Assembly (NCBI GenBank): GCA_964645715.1
Contig: CAZYAO010000026.1
Location: 1 to 53,269 of the forward strand
Origin: JAUMBM01 sp964645715
Lineage (GTDB): Bacteria; Bacteroidota; Bacteroidia; Chitinophagales; Saprospiraceae
DNA: 53,269 nt
Reading direction: 5' to 3'
A model generated the notes under the pieces. That model had not been told where the DNA came from. It made no database searches and saw only the letters and a program-made list of their open reading frames with translations. The translations under genes and the position numbers were made by a program. Position 1 is the stretch's first letter, and every line of letters starts with the position of its first letter. Below are positions 44,928 to 53,269 of this stretch, piece by piece.

Positions 44928-44982
44928 GAAAAGCGTATTTTCGCGCCGCGGATGTGTGCTCGTGAGCCAGCCTCGCCTGTGG
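44928..44982. repeat. 55-bp direct repeat, left copy (contig overlap)
   Basis: The sequence beginning GAAAAGCGTATTTTCGCG is identical to 45083-45137 and ends exactly at the N run. It is an unmerged contig overlap of the same length as the one at 30597. Confidence 0.95.
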
Positions 44983-45082
44983 NNNNNNNNNNNNNNNNNN
45001 NNNNNNNNNNNNNNNNNNNNNNNNNNNNNNNNNNNNNNNNNNNNNNNNNNNNNNNNNNNNNNNNNNNNNNNNNNNNNNNNNN
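44983..45082. other. Artefactual assembly gap, 100 N
   Basis: The placeholder lies between two identical 55-bp copies, so no sequence is likely to be missing. Confidence 0.95.
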
Positions 45083-45137
45083 GAAAAGCGTATTTTCGCG
45101 CCGCGGATGTGTGCTCGTGAGCCAGCCTCGCCTGTGG
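45083..45137. repeat. 55-bp direct repeat, right copy (contig overlap)
   Basis: This is the second copy of 44928-44982, starting directly after the N run. Confidence 0.95.
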
Positions 45138-45226
45138 GGGGGCGTATGTGCCCGTAGCCACCATGAATGGTTCCGCAGGTAAGTAGTAGTACTGCCTTCT
45201 TACGCATTTTGAAAAGTTACGATTGA

Positions 45227-47113
45227 ATGGATAAGAATGCATTGATCGGGATGACGCTGATCTTCCTGCTTTTTGTTGTGTGGCAACAGTTTTTTCTGCC
45301 CGAGCCAATAGATATGAAGGCGCAGGTCAGTCAGGCAGATACTGCCCGGCAACAAAAAACAGCGGCGGCTGATGAAGCTGTCCTCTCTGACGGAGCCGCA
45401 CGGGATAGCGAGACTGACAGAAAGGCGGATTCGCTCCGACAACTCAAACTACAGTTTCAATATGGTGATTTCGCCGCTGCAGCCGTAGGTAAAGAGCAAC
45501 TCACAACGCTCGAAAATGAGGTCTTTATTGTTACGTTTACCAATAAGGGGGGACGTATCAAGCAGGTGGAGCTGAAACAGCACGCTAAACTGGTGGAGGA
45601 AGGTCCCAAACGCAAGCAGAAAAAGGAACCTTTGCTGCTGCTAGAGGATGACAAAAATCGCTTCGATTATATGCTGCCGGTAGCTGGCCTGGATAAGCCG
45701 GTGGCTAGTGGCAATCTGTATTTCACGCCTGAACTCAACGGCAATACCATCACTTTCAGGGCCTATGCAGGCGAGGGTAAGTATTTTGAACAACGTTATG
45801 CGATTGACGATAAAAGTTATGTCATCGACTACAAAATCAGCTGGAACGGATTGCAGCAGACCTTTGCCAATGATGCACAGTCGGTTCAGCTGCGCTGGGT
45901 CAATTATCTCGACAGGATTGAAATCAATCATAGCTACGAACGAAACTACTCTTCCGTGTACTATAAGCCGCTGGAGGAAAGTAGTTCTTACTGTTCCTGC
46001 ACGGCTTCTGATAGCGAAGAGCTCAAATCCACGCCTGTAAAGTGGGTGTCTAATGTAAATCAGTTCTTCAATTCTTCCTTGGTGGCCAAGGAGTCGTTTG
46101 CGGGTGCGAAACTGAGTACCGAGATGCTTGATGAAAAAAATGAGGATCTCAAGGTTTTGCGCTCCGTCGTCGATATTCCCTACGGGCACGCTCCTTCGGA
46201 GTCTTTTGCTATGCAATTTTTTGTCGGACCCAATGACTTTAGCCTGCTGCAGGGTATGGGGCACGAACTCACGGATATTATTCCTTTTGGGCGCAGCATT
46301 TTTGGCGCTATCAACCGCTGGGTGATTCGTCCAATCTTTGATTTCCTCACGGGCTTTATTGGTAGCAAGGGTCTTGCAATCCTGGTTCTTACACTGCTGG
46401 TTAAGTTGCTGGTGTTCCCGCTTACCTATAAGATGATTCACTCGCAGTCGAAGATGGCCGCGCTGAAGCCTTACATAGACAAACTCAAGGAAAAACATCA
46501 GGATGATCAGCAGACGCAACAGATGGAGACGATGAAACTCTACCGCGAGTTTGGTGTCAACCCACTGGGAGGGTGCTTCCCGATGCTGCTGCAGTTGCCC
46601 ATCTGGTTTGCACTTTATCGATTTTTCCCGGCTTCTCTTACGTTCCGGCAGGAAGGGTTCTGGTGGGCTACGGACTTGTCAAGCTATGACGTGATTGCTA
46701 TGCTCCCCTTCAATATTCCTTTCTTTGGGGAGCATTTGAGCTTATTCGCAATTCTGTGGGCTGTCTCCACGCTGATTTATACGTACTACAATACACAGTC
46801 AATGGATTTCAGCGCGAATCCTGCGATGAAGTGGTTACAGTATATCATGCCGGTGATGTTCCTCGGCTTCTTCAATAGTTTTGCTGCTGGTCTTACTGCC
46901 TACCTCTTCTTCAGCAACGTGCTAAATATTGCGCAGACGTTGGTGACGAAGCATTATATCATTGATCACGACAAGATCAAGGCTGATCTGGAGGCCTATC
47001 GCAAGAATCCAAAAAAGAAAACTGGTTTTCAGGAACGCCTCGAAAATGCACTGCGCGATCAGCAGGAGCGTCAGGCCAAACTGGAACAAAATCGCGCTAA
47101 GGGTAAGAAATAA
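45227..47113 (+). CDS. yidC: Membrane protein insertase YidC
   Basis: YidC inserts proteins into the inner membrane alone or with SecYEG. The 628-residue product has an N-terminal membrane helix (LIGMTLIFLLFVVWQQFF) and a large periplasmic beta-sandwich domain (about 60-350). A C-terminal five-helix insertase core follows (GLAILVLTLLVKLLVFPLTY with the conserved core arginine/lysine region after it, MIHSQSKMAALKPYIDKL, EFGVNPLGGCFPMLLQLPIW, YIMPVMFLGFFNSFAAGLTAY) and a basic tail. Length and order are typical of Bacteroidota YidC. The GGCFPMLLQ segment is the family hallmark. It ends at a hairpin shared with the convergent EEP gene. Confidence 0.97.
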   Translation: MDKNALIGMTLIFLLFVVWQQFFLPEPIDMKAQVSQADTARQQKTAAADEAVLSDGAARDSETDRKADSLRQLKLQFQYGDFAAAAVGKEQLTTLENEVFIVTFTNKGGRIKQVELKQHAKLVEEGPKRKQKKEPLLLLEDDKNRFDYMLPVAGLDKPVASGNLYFTPELNGNTITFRAYAGEGKYFEQRYAIDDKSYVIDYKISWNGLQQTFANDAQSVQLRWVNYLDRIEINHSYERNYSSVYYKPLEESSSYCSCTASDSEELKSTPVKWVSNVNQFFNSSLVAKESFAGAKLSTEMLDEKNEDLKVLRSVVDIPYGHAPSESFAMQFFVGPNDFSLLQGMGHELTDIIPFGRSIFGAINRWVIRPIFDFLTGFIGSKGLAILVLTLLVKLLVFPLTYKMIHSQSKMAALKPYIDKLKEKHQDDQQTQQMETMKLYREFGVNPLGGCFPMLLQLPIWFALYRFFPASLTFRQEGFWWATDLSSYDVIAMLPFNIPFFGEHLSLFAILWAVSTLIYTYYNTQSMDFSANPAMKWLQYIMPVMFLGFFNSFAAGLTAYLFFSNVLNIAQTLVTKHYIIDHDKIKADLEAYRKNPKKKTGFQERLENALRDQQERQAKLEQNRAKGKK

Positions 47114-47124
47114 GTTTCTGACGG

Positions 47125-47164
47125 GAAATACTCACTGGCAGTACTAGCTGCCGGTGGGTATTTC
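47125..47164. terminator. Bidirectional hairpin between yidC and the EEP gene
   Basis: GAAATACTCACTGGCAG (47125-47141) pairs with CTGCCGGTGGGTATTTC (47148-47164) over 17 bp with two wobbles. The loop contains the stop codon of the minus-strand gene (47144-47146), so the hairpin overlaps its coding end. Confidence 0.75.
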
Positions 47165-48241
47165 TACTTCCATCCATACCGGCTGATGATCAGAGAATCG
47201 GAAGCCCAGGTCAATAGTCCGAACTTTACGCACTTTTAAGTTGGGTGATACGAGGAAGAAATCAATCAGTGCCGTATAGGTCTCTCCGGCACGGTATGCC
47301 TCGTACAGTTTGCGGTTGGTGGGTTGCGTAGGGTCATACATCCAGCGCCAGTCGGCAGGCATGAAATCGGGATCAATATTGGTCGGAATGTTATTCTCCC
47401 TACCTTTAGGTGCTGCCATTAGTGGCGTAAAGAAAGGAGGTGCCTGATTCCAGTCGCCTCCCACAATCACGTAATGACCATCCGCATACCATTTCGTAAT
47501 CAGGCTCTTCAGTGCTGCCATCTCGGCAGCCTTCAGCTTTCCGTCACTGTCGTAAGCCGAAAAGTGCGCGTTGACTACCATGAGCATCTTGCCATTCTCT
47601 AGCGGGAGTCTGTGTATCGCAAGGCATCGGTCAAGCTGGAAAATACGCGTGGGCCAGCCAAAGCTGCCTGGCAATTGGTAGCGATAGCTCTCTTCCGGTA
47701 GCCAGCGACTCAGGGTTGCGAGCCCGCTGTTGACTTCACCGTAAGCTCGCCAAGGTTCCAATAGCGGAAGCGGCACGCGCTTTACCTGGTAGTTGGGGGC
47801 GTAAAAAGCCGCCATGGCAGGCACAGCCAACCGCAGGCTGTCAAAGACTGGCAGGTAGTAACTCCTGCGCGACGGTTGATCAACCTCTTGCAGAAGGTAG
47901 ATGTCGCTTTGAATATGTCCTATGCCCTGGATAATACCTGTCAGGTTGCGGTCCACAGAACTGCGCTCCGACCGTATCATTCCGCCGCGGGCAAAAAGAA
48001 ATTTGCCCTGATCGTAGAAAAAATCTGCATCCTCACCCAGCCCGGCAAAGCCAATGTTCCAGCTGGTAATCCGAATCACGGAGTCCGCTATGGCTGCCGG
48101 AGGAACGGGGCTTACGGGGTGTATGTCCGTACGCTCCTGCGGTTGCCAGTCGGTGAGCGTTCCTTGTATGAGTACGGCCGCAATGTAGCCGATCAGCGCG
48201 ACCAGCAGCGCAAATAATGAACGGAGGATGTACTTTCTCAT
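47144..48241 (-). CDS. Membrane-anchored endonuclease/exonuclease/phosphatase family protein
   Basis: From ATG 48241 the product has 365 residues. An N-terminal membrane helix (ILRSLFALLVALIGYIAAVLI) holds an exported EEP-fold domain. The metal and catalytic motifs are RITSWNIGFAG (Asn), DIYLLQEVD (Glu), VVNAHFSAYDSDG (His), VIVGGDWNQAP (Asp and Asn) and FRFSDHQPVWMEVE (Asp-His). The set is complete, so it should be an active phosphoesterase; the family includes DNases, sphingomyelinases and inositol phosphatases, and the substrate cannot be chosen here. It lies 29 bases after dapB on the same strand and is probably in its operon. Confidence 0.88.
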   Translation of the reverse strand: MRKYILRSLFALLVALIGYIAAVLIQGTLTDWQPQERTDIHPVSPVPPAAIADSVIRITSWNIGFAGLGEDADFFYDQGKFLFARGGMIRSERSSVDRNLTGIIQGIGHIQSDIYLLQEVDQPSRRSYYLPVFDSLRLAVPAMAAFYAPNYQVKRVPLPLLEPWRAYGEVNSGLATLSRWLPEESYRYQLPGSFGWPTRIFQLDRCLAIHRLPLENGKMLMVVNAHFSAYDSDGKLKAAEMAALKSLITKWYADGHYVIVGGDWNQAPPFFTPLMAAPKGRENNIPTNIDPDFMPADWRWMYDPTQPTNRKLYEAYRAGETYTALIDFFLVSPNLKVRKVRTIDLGFRFSDHQPVWMEVEIPTGS

Positions 48242-48270
48242 GGTATTTATTGGCAAAATTACAGACAGCT

Positions 48271-48990
48271 TTATCCCAAAATATCTTCCATGCTCAGTGG
48301 GCCACGTGCACGGTGTTCAATAATCCAGCTCGCTGCCAGCAGTGCTCCTTTGGCAAAGCCTTCACGCGAATGAGCCTCATGCCGTATCGTGATGGTATCA
48401 ATAGCAGAAGAAAAAACAACTTCATGTGTTCCCGGCACATCTCCTATGCGCTCGGAAAAAATGGGAATGGATGTTGCTGCAAAAGGCGTATGCGCAGACC
48501 AATGGTCTTTGTGGGGAAGTCGGTCCAACAGATCGTGCACCAAGTGAATGGCAGTGCCGCTGGGGGCGTCCAGCTTACGCGTGTGGTGAATTTCGCGTAT
48601 GGAGGGTTGATAGTCCCCCCACTGCGACATGCGTTCGGCCAAATAGCGGTTGAGGGCAAAAAATATGTTAACCCCCAGACTGAAATTGGCGGCATACAGG
48701 AACGCCTGCTGTCGCTCCTCGGCCAGCGCACGCGCACGCGGCAACAATTCATGCCATCCTGTGGTCCCGCAGACTACTGGCAGGTCGGCCTGCAGGCAGG
48801 CTTCAATATGCCGCCAGGCCAACTCAGGTCTGCTAAATTCAATGGCAATATCGGCCTTGCGCAGCTGCTCAGCGGTAAGGTCATCCGGATTGCTGCTGTT
48901 GATGGTCAACACAATTTCATGGCCAGCAGCAACAGCCAGATGTTCGATAGCCTGTCCCATTTTTCCATAGCCAAGCAAAGCAATTTTCAT
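48271..48990 (-). CDS. dapB: 4-hydroxy-tetrahydrodipicolinate reductase
   Basis: DapB reduces hydroxy-tetrahydrodipicolinate with NAD(P)H in lysine and diaminopimelate synthesis. From ATG 48990 the product has 239 residues. It shows the dinucleotide motif MKIALLGYGKMGQAIE, VVCGTTGWHE, AANFSLGVNIFFALNRYLAE, the catalytic HHTRKLDAPSGTA with the paired His and Lys, and the C-terminal AHSREGFAKGALLAASWII. It is a little short, as is common in Bacteroidota. An upstream in-frame ATG (49017) adds nine residues before the family start. It leads a probable two-gene unit with the EEP protein. Confidence 0.95.
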   Translation of the reverse strand: MKIALLGYGKMGQAIEHLAVAAGHEIVLTINSSNPDDLTAEQLRKADIAIEFSRPELAWRHIEACLQADLPVVCGTTGWHELLPRARALAEERQQAFLYAANFSLGVNIFFALNRYLAERMSQWGDYQPSIREIHHTRKLDAPSGTAIHLVHDLLDRLPHKDHWSAHTPFAATSIPIFSERIGDVPGTHEVVFSSAIDTITIRHEAHSREGFAKGALLAASWIIEHRARGPLSMEDILG

Positions 48991-49115
48991 AGGCAACGTA
49001 TGAGCTATTTTGTGCAATGATACACTTTTCTGCTGAGGGTTGAAAAATTAGTTGGGACTTTAGGGTGGTCAAACAGAAATAAAGTTGAACAAAAAATATA
49101 CCTTCGCATACTGTT

Positions 49116-50171
49116 ATGAGTAGCAAGCACAAAAGCGAACAAGCCCCCGTCGGTGTGTTGGGCGCCGGCAGCTTCGGAACCGCCATTGCTAATTTGCTGG
49201 CGCTGAATTCCGACGTACTCCTCTATGCCCGCCGGCAGGAAGTGGTAGACGCATTCAATACCGCACGTATCCATCATCGGGTGGCTATCAATCCGCGCAT
49301 TCGCGCTACCAATGATCTGTCAGAGATTGTGTCAAGCTGTACACTGCTCTTCCCTATCGTCCCTTCAATTAGTTTCAGGTCGCTCATCCAGGAGCTCTCG
49401 CCCATGCTGCACCCGTATCACCTGCTTATCCACGGTACCAAAGGGTTTGATCTCAACGGTATCGATGAGACACGTATCAGCCAGCAGGGCATTACGCGCG
49501 CAGAGATTAATACCATGAGCGAGGTAATCTTGCAGGAAACGTCTGTAGTGCGGGTCGGCTGTCTGTCGGGCCCCAATCTGGCCAAAGAAATACTGGCTGG
49601 TCAGCCAACAGCTACCCTGATTGCCAGTCACTTCGATGAGGTGATTGACAAAGGTAAAAAGGTGCTGTCTAGCAGCCGTTTTCATGTATTTGGTTCCAAC
49701 GATCTGCTGGGTGCTGAACTGGCCGGCGCACTCAAAAATGTGATTGCGCTGGGCTCGGGCTTGCTCAAGGGGTACGGAATGGGTAAAAATCTGCAGGCTA
49801 TGCTGATTACCCGGGGGCTGATGGAAATGATTTACTTCGGCAAGGCTATGGGCAGCGAACCAGCAGCTTTCCTGGGGACAGCCGGGATCGGAGATCTGGT
49901 TGCTACGGCTACCAGTAAGAAAAGTCGCAATTATACTTTTGGTTTTCGCCTGGGCTCAGGGGAAAAATATGAGGATGTTATTGCCAGTATGCCCGAACTG
50001 GCGGAGGGGGTTCGCACCCTGCGCATCGTTCGCCACCTGGCGCGCTACTACCGACTGCGGGTCCCCATTACAGAAATGCTGTACCGGGTAGTCTTCGAAG
50101 GGTTCGATATGCGGACCGCCATGGATTACCTGATGAAATACCCCTATGACAAAGATGTTGATTTTTTATAA
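49116..50171 (+). CDS. gpsA: NAD(P)H-dependent glycerol-3-phosphate dehydrogenase
   Basis: GpsA reduces dihydroxyacetone phosphate to sn-glycerol 3-phosphate for phospholipid synthesis. The 351-residue product shows the Rossmann motif VGVLGAGSFGTAIANLLA (about 12-29), FPIVPSISFRSLI, HGTKGFDLNG, the substrate motif LSGPNLAKEI, the catalytic lysine in AELAGALKNVIALGSGL, and the C-terminal AFLGTAGIGDLVATATSKKSRNY. It is complete. It is divergent from dapB, with a weak promoter candidate (TACCTTCG near 49099). YfhO follows 70 bases later on the same strand. Confidence 0.96.
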   Translation: MSSKHKSEQAPVGVLGAGSFGTAIANLLALNSDVLLYARRQEVVDAFNTARIHHRVAINPRIRATNDLSEIVSSCTLLFPIVPSISFRSLIQELSPMLHPYHLLIHGTKGFDLNGIDETRISQQGITRAEINTMSEVILQETSVVRVGCLSGPNLAKEILAGQPTATLIASHFDEVIDKGKKVLSSSRFHVFGSNDLLGAELAGALKNVIALGSGLLKGYGMGKNLQAMLITRGLMEMIYFGKAMGSEPAAFLGTAGIGDLVATATSKKSRNYTFGFRLGSGEKYEDVIASMPELAEGVRTLRIVRHLARYYRLRVPITEMLYRVVFEGFDMRTAMDYLMKYPYDKDVDFL

Positions 50172-50241
50172 GTACTAATTTAGCGTGCGTCGCTCCGTAT
50201 GAGAGACCACCATTGCTGCAAATGCACTAAAAAAATTGTCT

Positions 50242-52746
50242 ATGAATCAGAAGTTGAGGCTTTTGCTTACCCACGTGGGTGCCGTCATTCTCTTCCTTGT
50301 CATCGCGGCTGTATACTTCGAACCGCAGTTGTCGGGCAAAGTCATTCAGCAGGGTGACGTGATTCAGTACAGAGGGATGGCCAAAGAACTGGACAATTAC
50401 TACGAAAAAACGGGCGTGTTGGCGCTGTGGACCAATTCTATGTTCGGGGGTATGCCTTCCTATCAGATCAATACAATCAAAGATGGTAACCTGCTGACGA
50501 TCGTCGATGATGCTACAAGGCTTTTTATCGATGAGCCTATCGGACGCTTTTTTGCAGCTATGGTCTGCTTTTATATTCTTATGGTCGCGCTGGGGGCTTC
50601 TCCACTGCTGAGCATTGCAGCCGCCATAGCTTTTGGTCTGACAACCAATAATATGATTTTGTTTGAGGCGGGCCACAATACCAAAGTACGGGCAATTTCT
50701 TTTCTCCCGCTCATAGCGGCCGGTATGTTGCTCGCTTACAGGGGGCGTTATCTTTGGGGCGGTGTACTCTTCGCGCTGGGGGTAGGCGTCAATGTGATGT
50801 CAAATCACGTACAGATGAGCTACTACTTCTTTCTGACGATGATTATCATGGGGCTGGCACAGTTGGTGTATGATCTTCGCCGTGGTGAGATAGTTTCCTT
50901 TTTGAAGGGTACAGGAGTATTGCTGTTGGGGGGATTGTTGGGATTGGGTAGTTCCGCGTCCAACTTGCTGCCAACGTACGAATATTCCAGGGATACCATG
51001 CGGGGGGCGCCCATCCTCAAGCCTCAGGGAAATGCAGCGCCCGCCAGCAGTAGTGAGACGGAAGGCCTTGCCTGGGATTATGCTATGCAGTGGAGCAATG
51101 GTACTATTGATCTTTTCGCATCTTTTATTCCGGGGGTCGCGGGCGGTGGCTCTCAGGAAACGGTTGGGCCTGAGTCTGCGATTGCTGCCGACCTTCGTAG
51201 TAAGGGCGCACGACTGCCTGCAGAAATACCTGCACCGCTTTATTGGGGCAAACTACCCTTCACCAGCGGTCCTATTTACTTTGGGGCTGTTGTGTTTCTG
51301 CTGGCTGTACTGGGTGTTTTCTGGGTCAGTGGTCCTGTGCGCTGGTGGCTGGCCGGGGGGGCACTGCTGACGTTCATGCTGTCAATGGGTAGCCATCTTG
51401 AGTGGTTCAATCGCTTGGTTTTTGATTATTTTCCACTGTACAACAAGTTTCGTACGCCCAATTCTGTGTTGAGTATCACCGCTTTTCTGTTGCCGCTGCT
51501 GGGTTTCTGGGGACTGTGGCAGCTGATCAAAGCGGAAGGCCAGCCTGCCTGGCAGTCTATGATGAAAAGTCTGTACATAGGCGCCGGCGCACTGCTGGCT
51601 GTGAGCCTGTTCTTTGTCGTCATGGGGCCTTCTTTTTTTGATTTTAATACAGACGGCGATGCTCGCTATGTGGAGGCAGGCTATGATTTGGGGGCTATTA
51701 TTGCCGACAGACAGGCTTTCATGCGTGCAGATGCATTCCGCAGCTTTTTGTTGATTGCTTTGAGCGGGGGCCTTATCTGGGCATATATGCGCAATATGAT
51801 TAATTCATCTGTCATGCTCTCGGGCCTGCTGCTGCTGACGGTTTATGATCTTTGGTCGGTAGATAAGCGCTACGTCAATGAGGATAATTTTGTGACGCCC
51901 ACCAATTACAAGGATAATTTCACAGCTCGCCCGGTAGATGAAGAAATTCTGAAGGATAAAGATCCAAGTTATCGTGTAATGGATCTGACAGTCAATACAT
52001 TCAATTCAAGTATGACCTCCTACTACCACAAGTCTATTGGGGGGTATCACGCCGCCAAACTGCAGCGGTATCAGGATATGATCGACCGCCACTTCTCTAA
52101 AGGCAATCAGCGAAGTCTGGATATGCTGAACACTCGTTACTTCATAACGGGTTCTGCAGAGGAGCCCCAATTGCAGCGCAATCCCAATGCGCTGGGTAAT
52201 GGTTGGTTTGTCGACAGTATTTACTGGGCTAAGTCGCCAAACGAAGAAATTGATGCACTCAATGATGTTGATCCGGCGCGTGTGGCTGTCGTTCATGCTC
52301 CCGAATTCGAGGGCTATCTGAAGGGTTTTGAGGCCAAGGATGCGGCGGGCTCTATCGAGCTTACAGAGTATGCTCCCGACAAACTTACGTATGCAGTGGA
52401 TGCGTCTGCTGACCAACTGGCTGTGTTTTCCGAGATTTGGTATGGTCCCGATAAGGGCTGGCAGGCGTATATTGACGGCAAGCCGGTCGACCATATACGG
52501 GCCAATTATATCTTGCGCGCAATGAAGGTACCCGCAGGTAAACATACGGTTGTCTTTGCGTTTGATCCTGCTTCTTACAAGACGGGACTCATGATTTCAA
52601 CGGTTTGTTCTTCTGCTATTCTGCTGGCATTGCTTGGATTGGTAGGTATGCAGGGCTATAGATTTGCTACAAGCCCGGTTGAGGTTGAAGTGACAGAAAA
52701 AAAGCCTGTTGCCAAAGCTTCCGTTAAGAAAACCGGCAAGAAGTAA
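50242..52746 (+). CDS. YfhO-family membrane protein
   Basis: From ATG 50242 the product has 834 residues with about a dozen membrane helices spread over the first 560 residues and a soluble C-terminal part. Typical YfhO features are QGDVIQYRGMAKELDNYYEK and WTNSMFGGMPSYQ early, ILFEAGHNTKVRAISFLPLI, YKFRTPNS-like YNKFRTPNSVLSITAFLLP, and a C-terminal DKGWQAYIDGKPVDHIRANY with HTVVFAFDPASYKTG. YfhO proteins are GT-C-like membrane proteins linked to glycosylation of cell-wall polymers or surface molecules. A TTG start at 50236 is possible. A glycosyltransferase gene follows after five bases, supporting a sugar-transfer role. Confidence 0.9.
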   Translation: MNQKLRLLLTHVGAVILFLVIAAVYFEPQLSGKVIQQGDVIQYRGMAKELDNYYEKTGVLALWTNSMFGGMPSYQINTIKDGNLLTIVDDATRLFIDEPIGRFFAAMVCFYILMVALGASPLLSIAAAIAFGLTTNNMILFEAGHNTKVRAISFLPLIAAGMLLAYRGRYLWGGVLFALGVGVNVMSNHVQMSYYFFLTMIIMGLAQLVYDLRRGEIVSFLKGTGVLLLGGLLGLGSSASNLLPTYEYSRDTMRGAPILKPQGNAAPASSSETEGLAWDYAMQWSNGTIDLFASFIPGVAGGGSQETVGPESAIAADLRSKGARLPAEIPAPLYWGKLPFTSGPIYFGAVVFLLAVLGVFWVSGPVRWWLAGGALLTFMLSMGSHLEWFNRLVFDYFPLYNKFRTPNSVLSITAFLLPLLGFWGLWQLIKAEGQPAWQSMMKSLYIGAGALLAVSLFFVVMGPSFFDFNTDGDARYVEAGYDLGAIIADRQAFMRADAFRSFLLIALSGGLIWAYMRNMINSSVMLSGLLLLTVYDLWSVDKRYVNEDNFVTPTNYKDNFTARPVDEEILKDKDPSYRVMDLTVNTFNSSMTSYYHKSIGGYHAAKLQRYQDMIDRHFSKGNQRSLDMLNTRYFITGSAEEPQLQRNPNALGNGWFVDSIYWAKSPNEEIDALNDVDPARVAVVHAPEFEGYLKGFEAKDAAGSIELTEYAPDKLTYAVDASADQLAVFSEIWYGPDKGWQAYIDGKPVDHIRANYILRAMKVPAGKHTVVFAFDPASYKTGLMISTVCSSAILLALLGLVGMQGYRFATSPVEVEVTEKKPVAKASVKKTGKK

Positions 52747-52751
52747 GCGGC

Positions 52752-53269
52752 ATGGGGGGAGCGCTCTTTGTTGTTCCTTATCGTTTTCTGCCACCTGCCA
52801 ACGGGGGGCAGAAAGCGGCCTGGGGCTTTGCTTCCTGGTTGGGCAAGGCGGTGCCTCTGTGGGTACTAAGCACGGTCAATAATGAGGTGCCATCGCCTGC
52901 AGGCCTGTCCTTTAAACTGCTTCCCTGGCTCAGCAAACATCCCTGGAGGTACGTAAGCTTGCGTTCGGTGTTTCAGTTGCACAGAGCCATTCGACTCTAC
53001 GGCGTCCGCCATCTGATCGTTCAACAGCCGTTCTTCGCACTGCTGGCAGTCGTGGTCTGCCGTATCACAAGGGTTCAGTTGTATATCTACAGCCACAATC
53101 TTGAATATATCCGGTTCAAATCAATGGGCAAATGGTGGTGGCCATTGGTATGGATTACAGAGTATCTTGCTTACCGACTAGCCAGTCACGTACTGTTTAT
53201 TTCTGCAGATGAGCGCCAACCGGCAATCGACTCCTTTGGCTTGAGACAGTATCGCTGTCACGTGCTGCC
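52752..53269 (+). CDS. Glycosyltransferase family 4-like protein, N-terminal part (runs off the window)
   Basis: The 172 codons visible start at ATG 52752, five bases after yfhO, and no stop is reached. The sequence fits the N-terminal Rossmann-like domain of GT4 enzymes: FVVPYRFLPPANGGQKA as the glycine-rich start, VRHLIVQQPFFALLAVVV, IYSHNLEYIRFKSMG with the conserved His-Asn, and ASHVLFISADERQ. The donor-binding second half lies beyond the window. The tight spacing indicates co-transcription with yfhO and a shared job in glycan assembly. Confidence 0.82.
   Translation, partial: MGGALFVVPYRFLPPANGGQKAAWGFASWLGKAVPLWVLSTVNNEVPSPAGLSFKLLPWLSKHPWRYVSLRSVFQLHRAIRLYGVRHLIVQQPFFALLAVVVCRITRVQLYIYSHNLEYIRFKSMGKWWWPLVWITEYLAYRLASHVLFISADERQPAIDSFGLRQYRCHVL

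Larger units (their letters stand above)
44854..45226. other. Intergenic region containing an artefactual gap
   Basis: After removing the duplicated 55 bases and the 100 N, the real spacer between the helical-repeat gene and yidC is about 218 bp. I see no gene, no strong hairpin and no exact promoter consensus in it; GCATTTTG near 45205 is the closest -7-like sequence for yidC. Confidence 0.6.

Noticed and set aside
45641..46519. 292-codon open frame on the minus strand
   Set aside because: It is antisense to yidC, which is unmistakable in the other direction.

Overview
The window looks like a chromosomal stretch of a Bacteroidota bacterium, most like the Saprospiria/Lewinella-type lineages. 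The signs are: secreted proteins with type IX secretion (T9SS) sorting domains of type A (1906-3360) and type B (the two giant genes at 17173-21581 and 22253-26728), an Oar-like TonB-dependent receptor, a PorE-like OmpA protein, two CotH kinases, choice-of-anchor L and CUB-like modules, and promoters of the Bacteroidota TTTG-N19/20-TAnnTTTG type. I see no rRNA, tRNA, CRISPR array, insertion sequence or prophage. It is draft sequence with four 100-N gaps. Two of these gaps (30652-30751, 44983-45082) are flanked by identical 55-bp copies, so they are unmerged contig overlaps and not missing DNA.

Layout. 1-5126: truncated Oar-like receptor (minus), secreted lamin-tail/OB-fold T9SS protein, patatin-like lipase, zinc-ribbon protein of unknown role. 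5232-8357: alanine dehydrogenase, two small conserved proteins, ornithine aminotransferase with an unusual cysteine insertion. 8584-13232: a 1028-residue TPR protein followed by an outer-membrane barrel. 13356-17072: small HTH protein, then divergent acetoacetate-CoA ligase and a biotin carboxylase cut by a gap. 17173-26728: two giant paralogous T9SS cargo proteins on either side of folK. 26809-29960: cytochrome c, FemAB/GNAT-like protein, ketol-acid reductoisomerase. 30148-33519: two overlapping CotH-kinase genes, one of them broken only by an assembly artefact. 33644-35780: candidate small RNA or leader, rarA, YggS. 35970-40501: UbiA-type prenyltransferase, PorE-like protein, FKBP isomerase, UbiX-type flavin prenyltransferase. 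40719-44853: thioredoxin-like protein, TIM-barrel-like secreted protein and an overlapping helical-repeat protein, the last two of unknown function. 45227-53269: yidC, EEP-family hydrolase, dapB, gpsA, YfhO-family membrane protein and a truncated glycosyltransferase.

How the genes fit together. Most of the window is core metabolism and envelope biogenesis. The PorE-like protein probably anchors the T9SS that would export the three sorting-domain proteins. UbiA and UbiX types close together suggest quinone synthesis. dapB, gpsA, yidC, yfhO and the glycosyltransferase serve cell wall, lipid and membrane assembly. The least explained parts are the tandem CotH kinases, the TIM-barrel/helical-repeat pair, the TPR/barrel pair, the module-swapped giant paralogs and the promoter-terminator unit ahead of rarA. 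I did not find a clear defence or mobile system. All family calls are from reading the protein sequences, without database searches.
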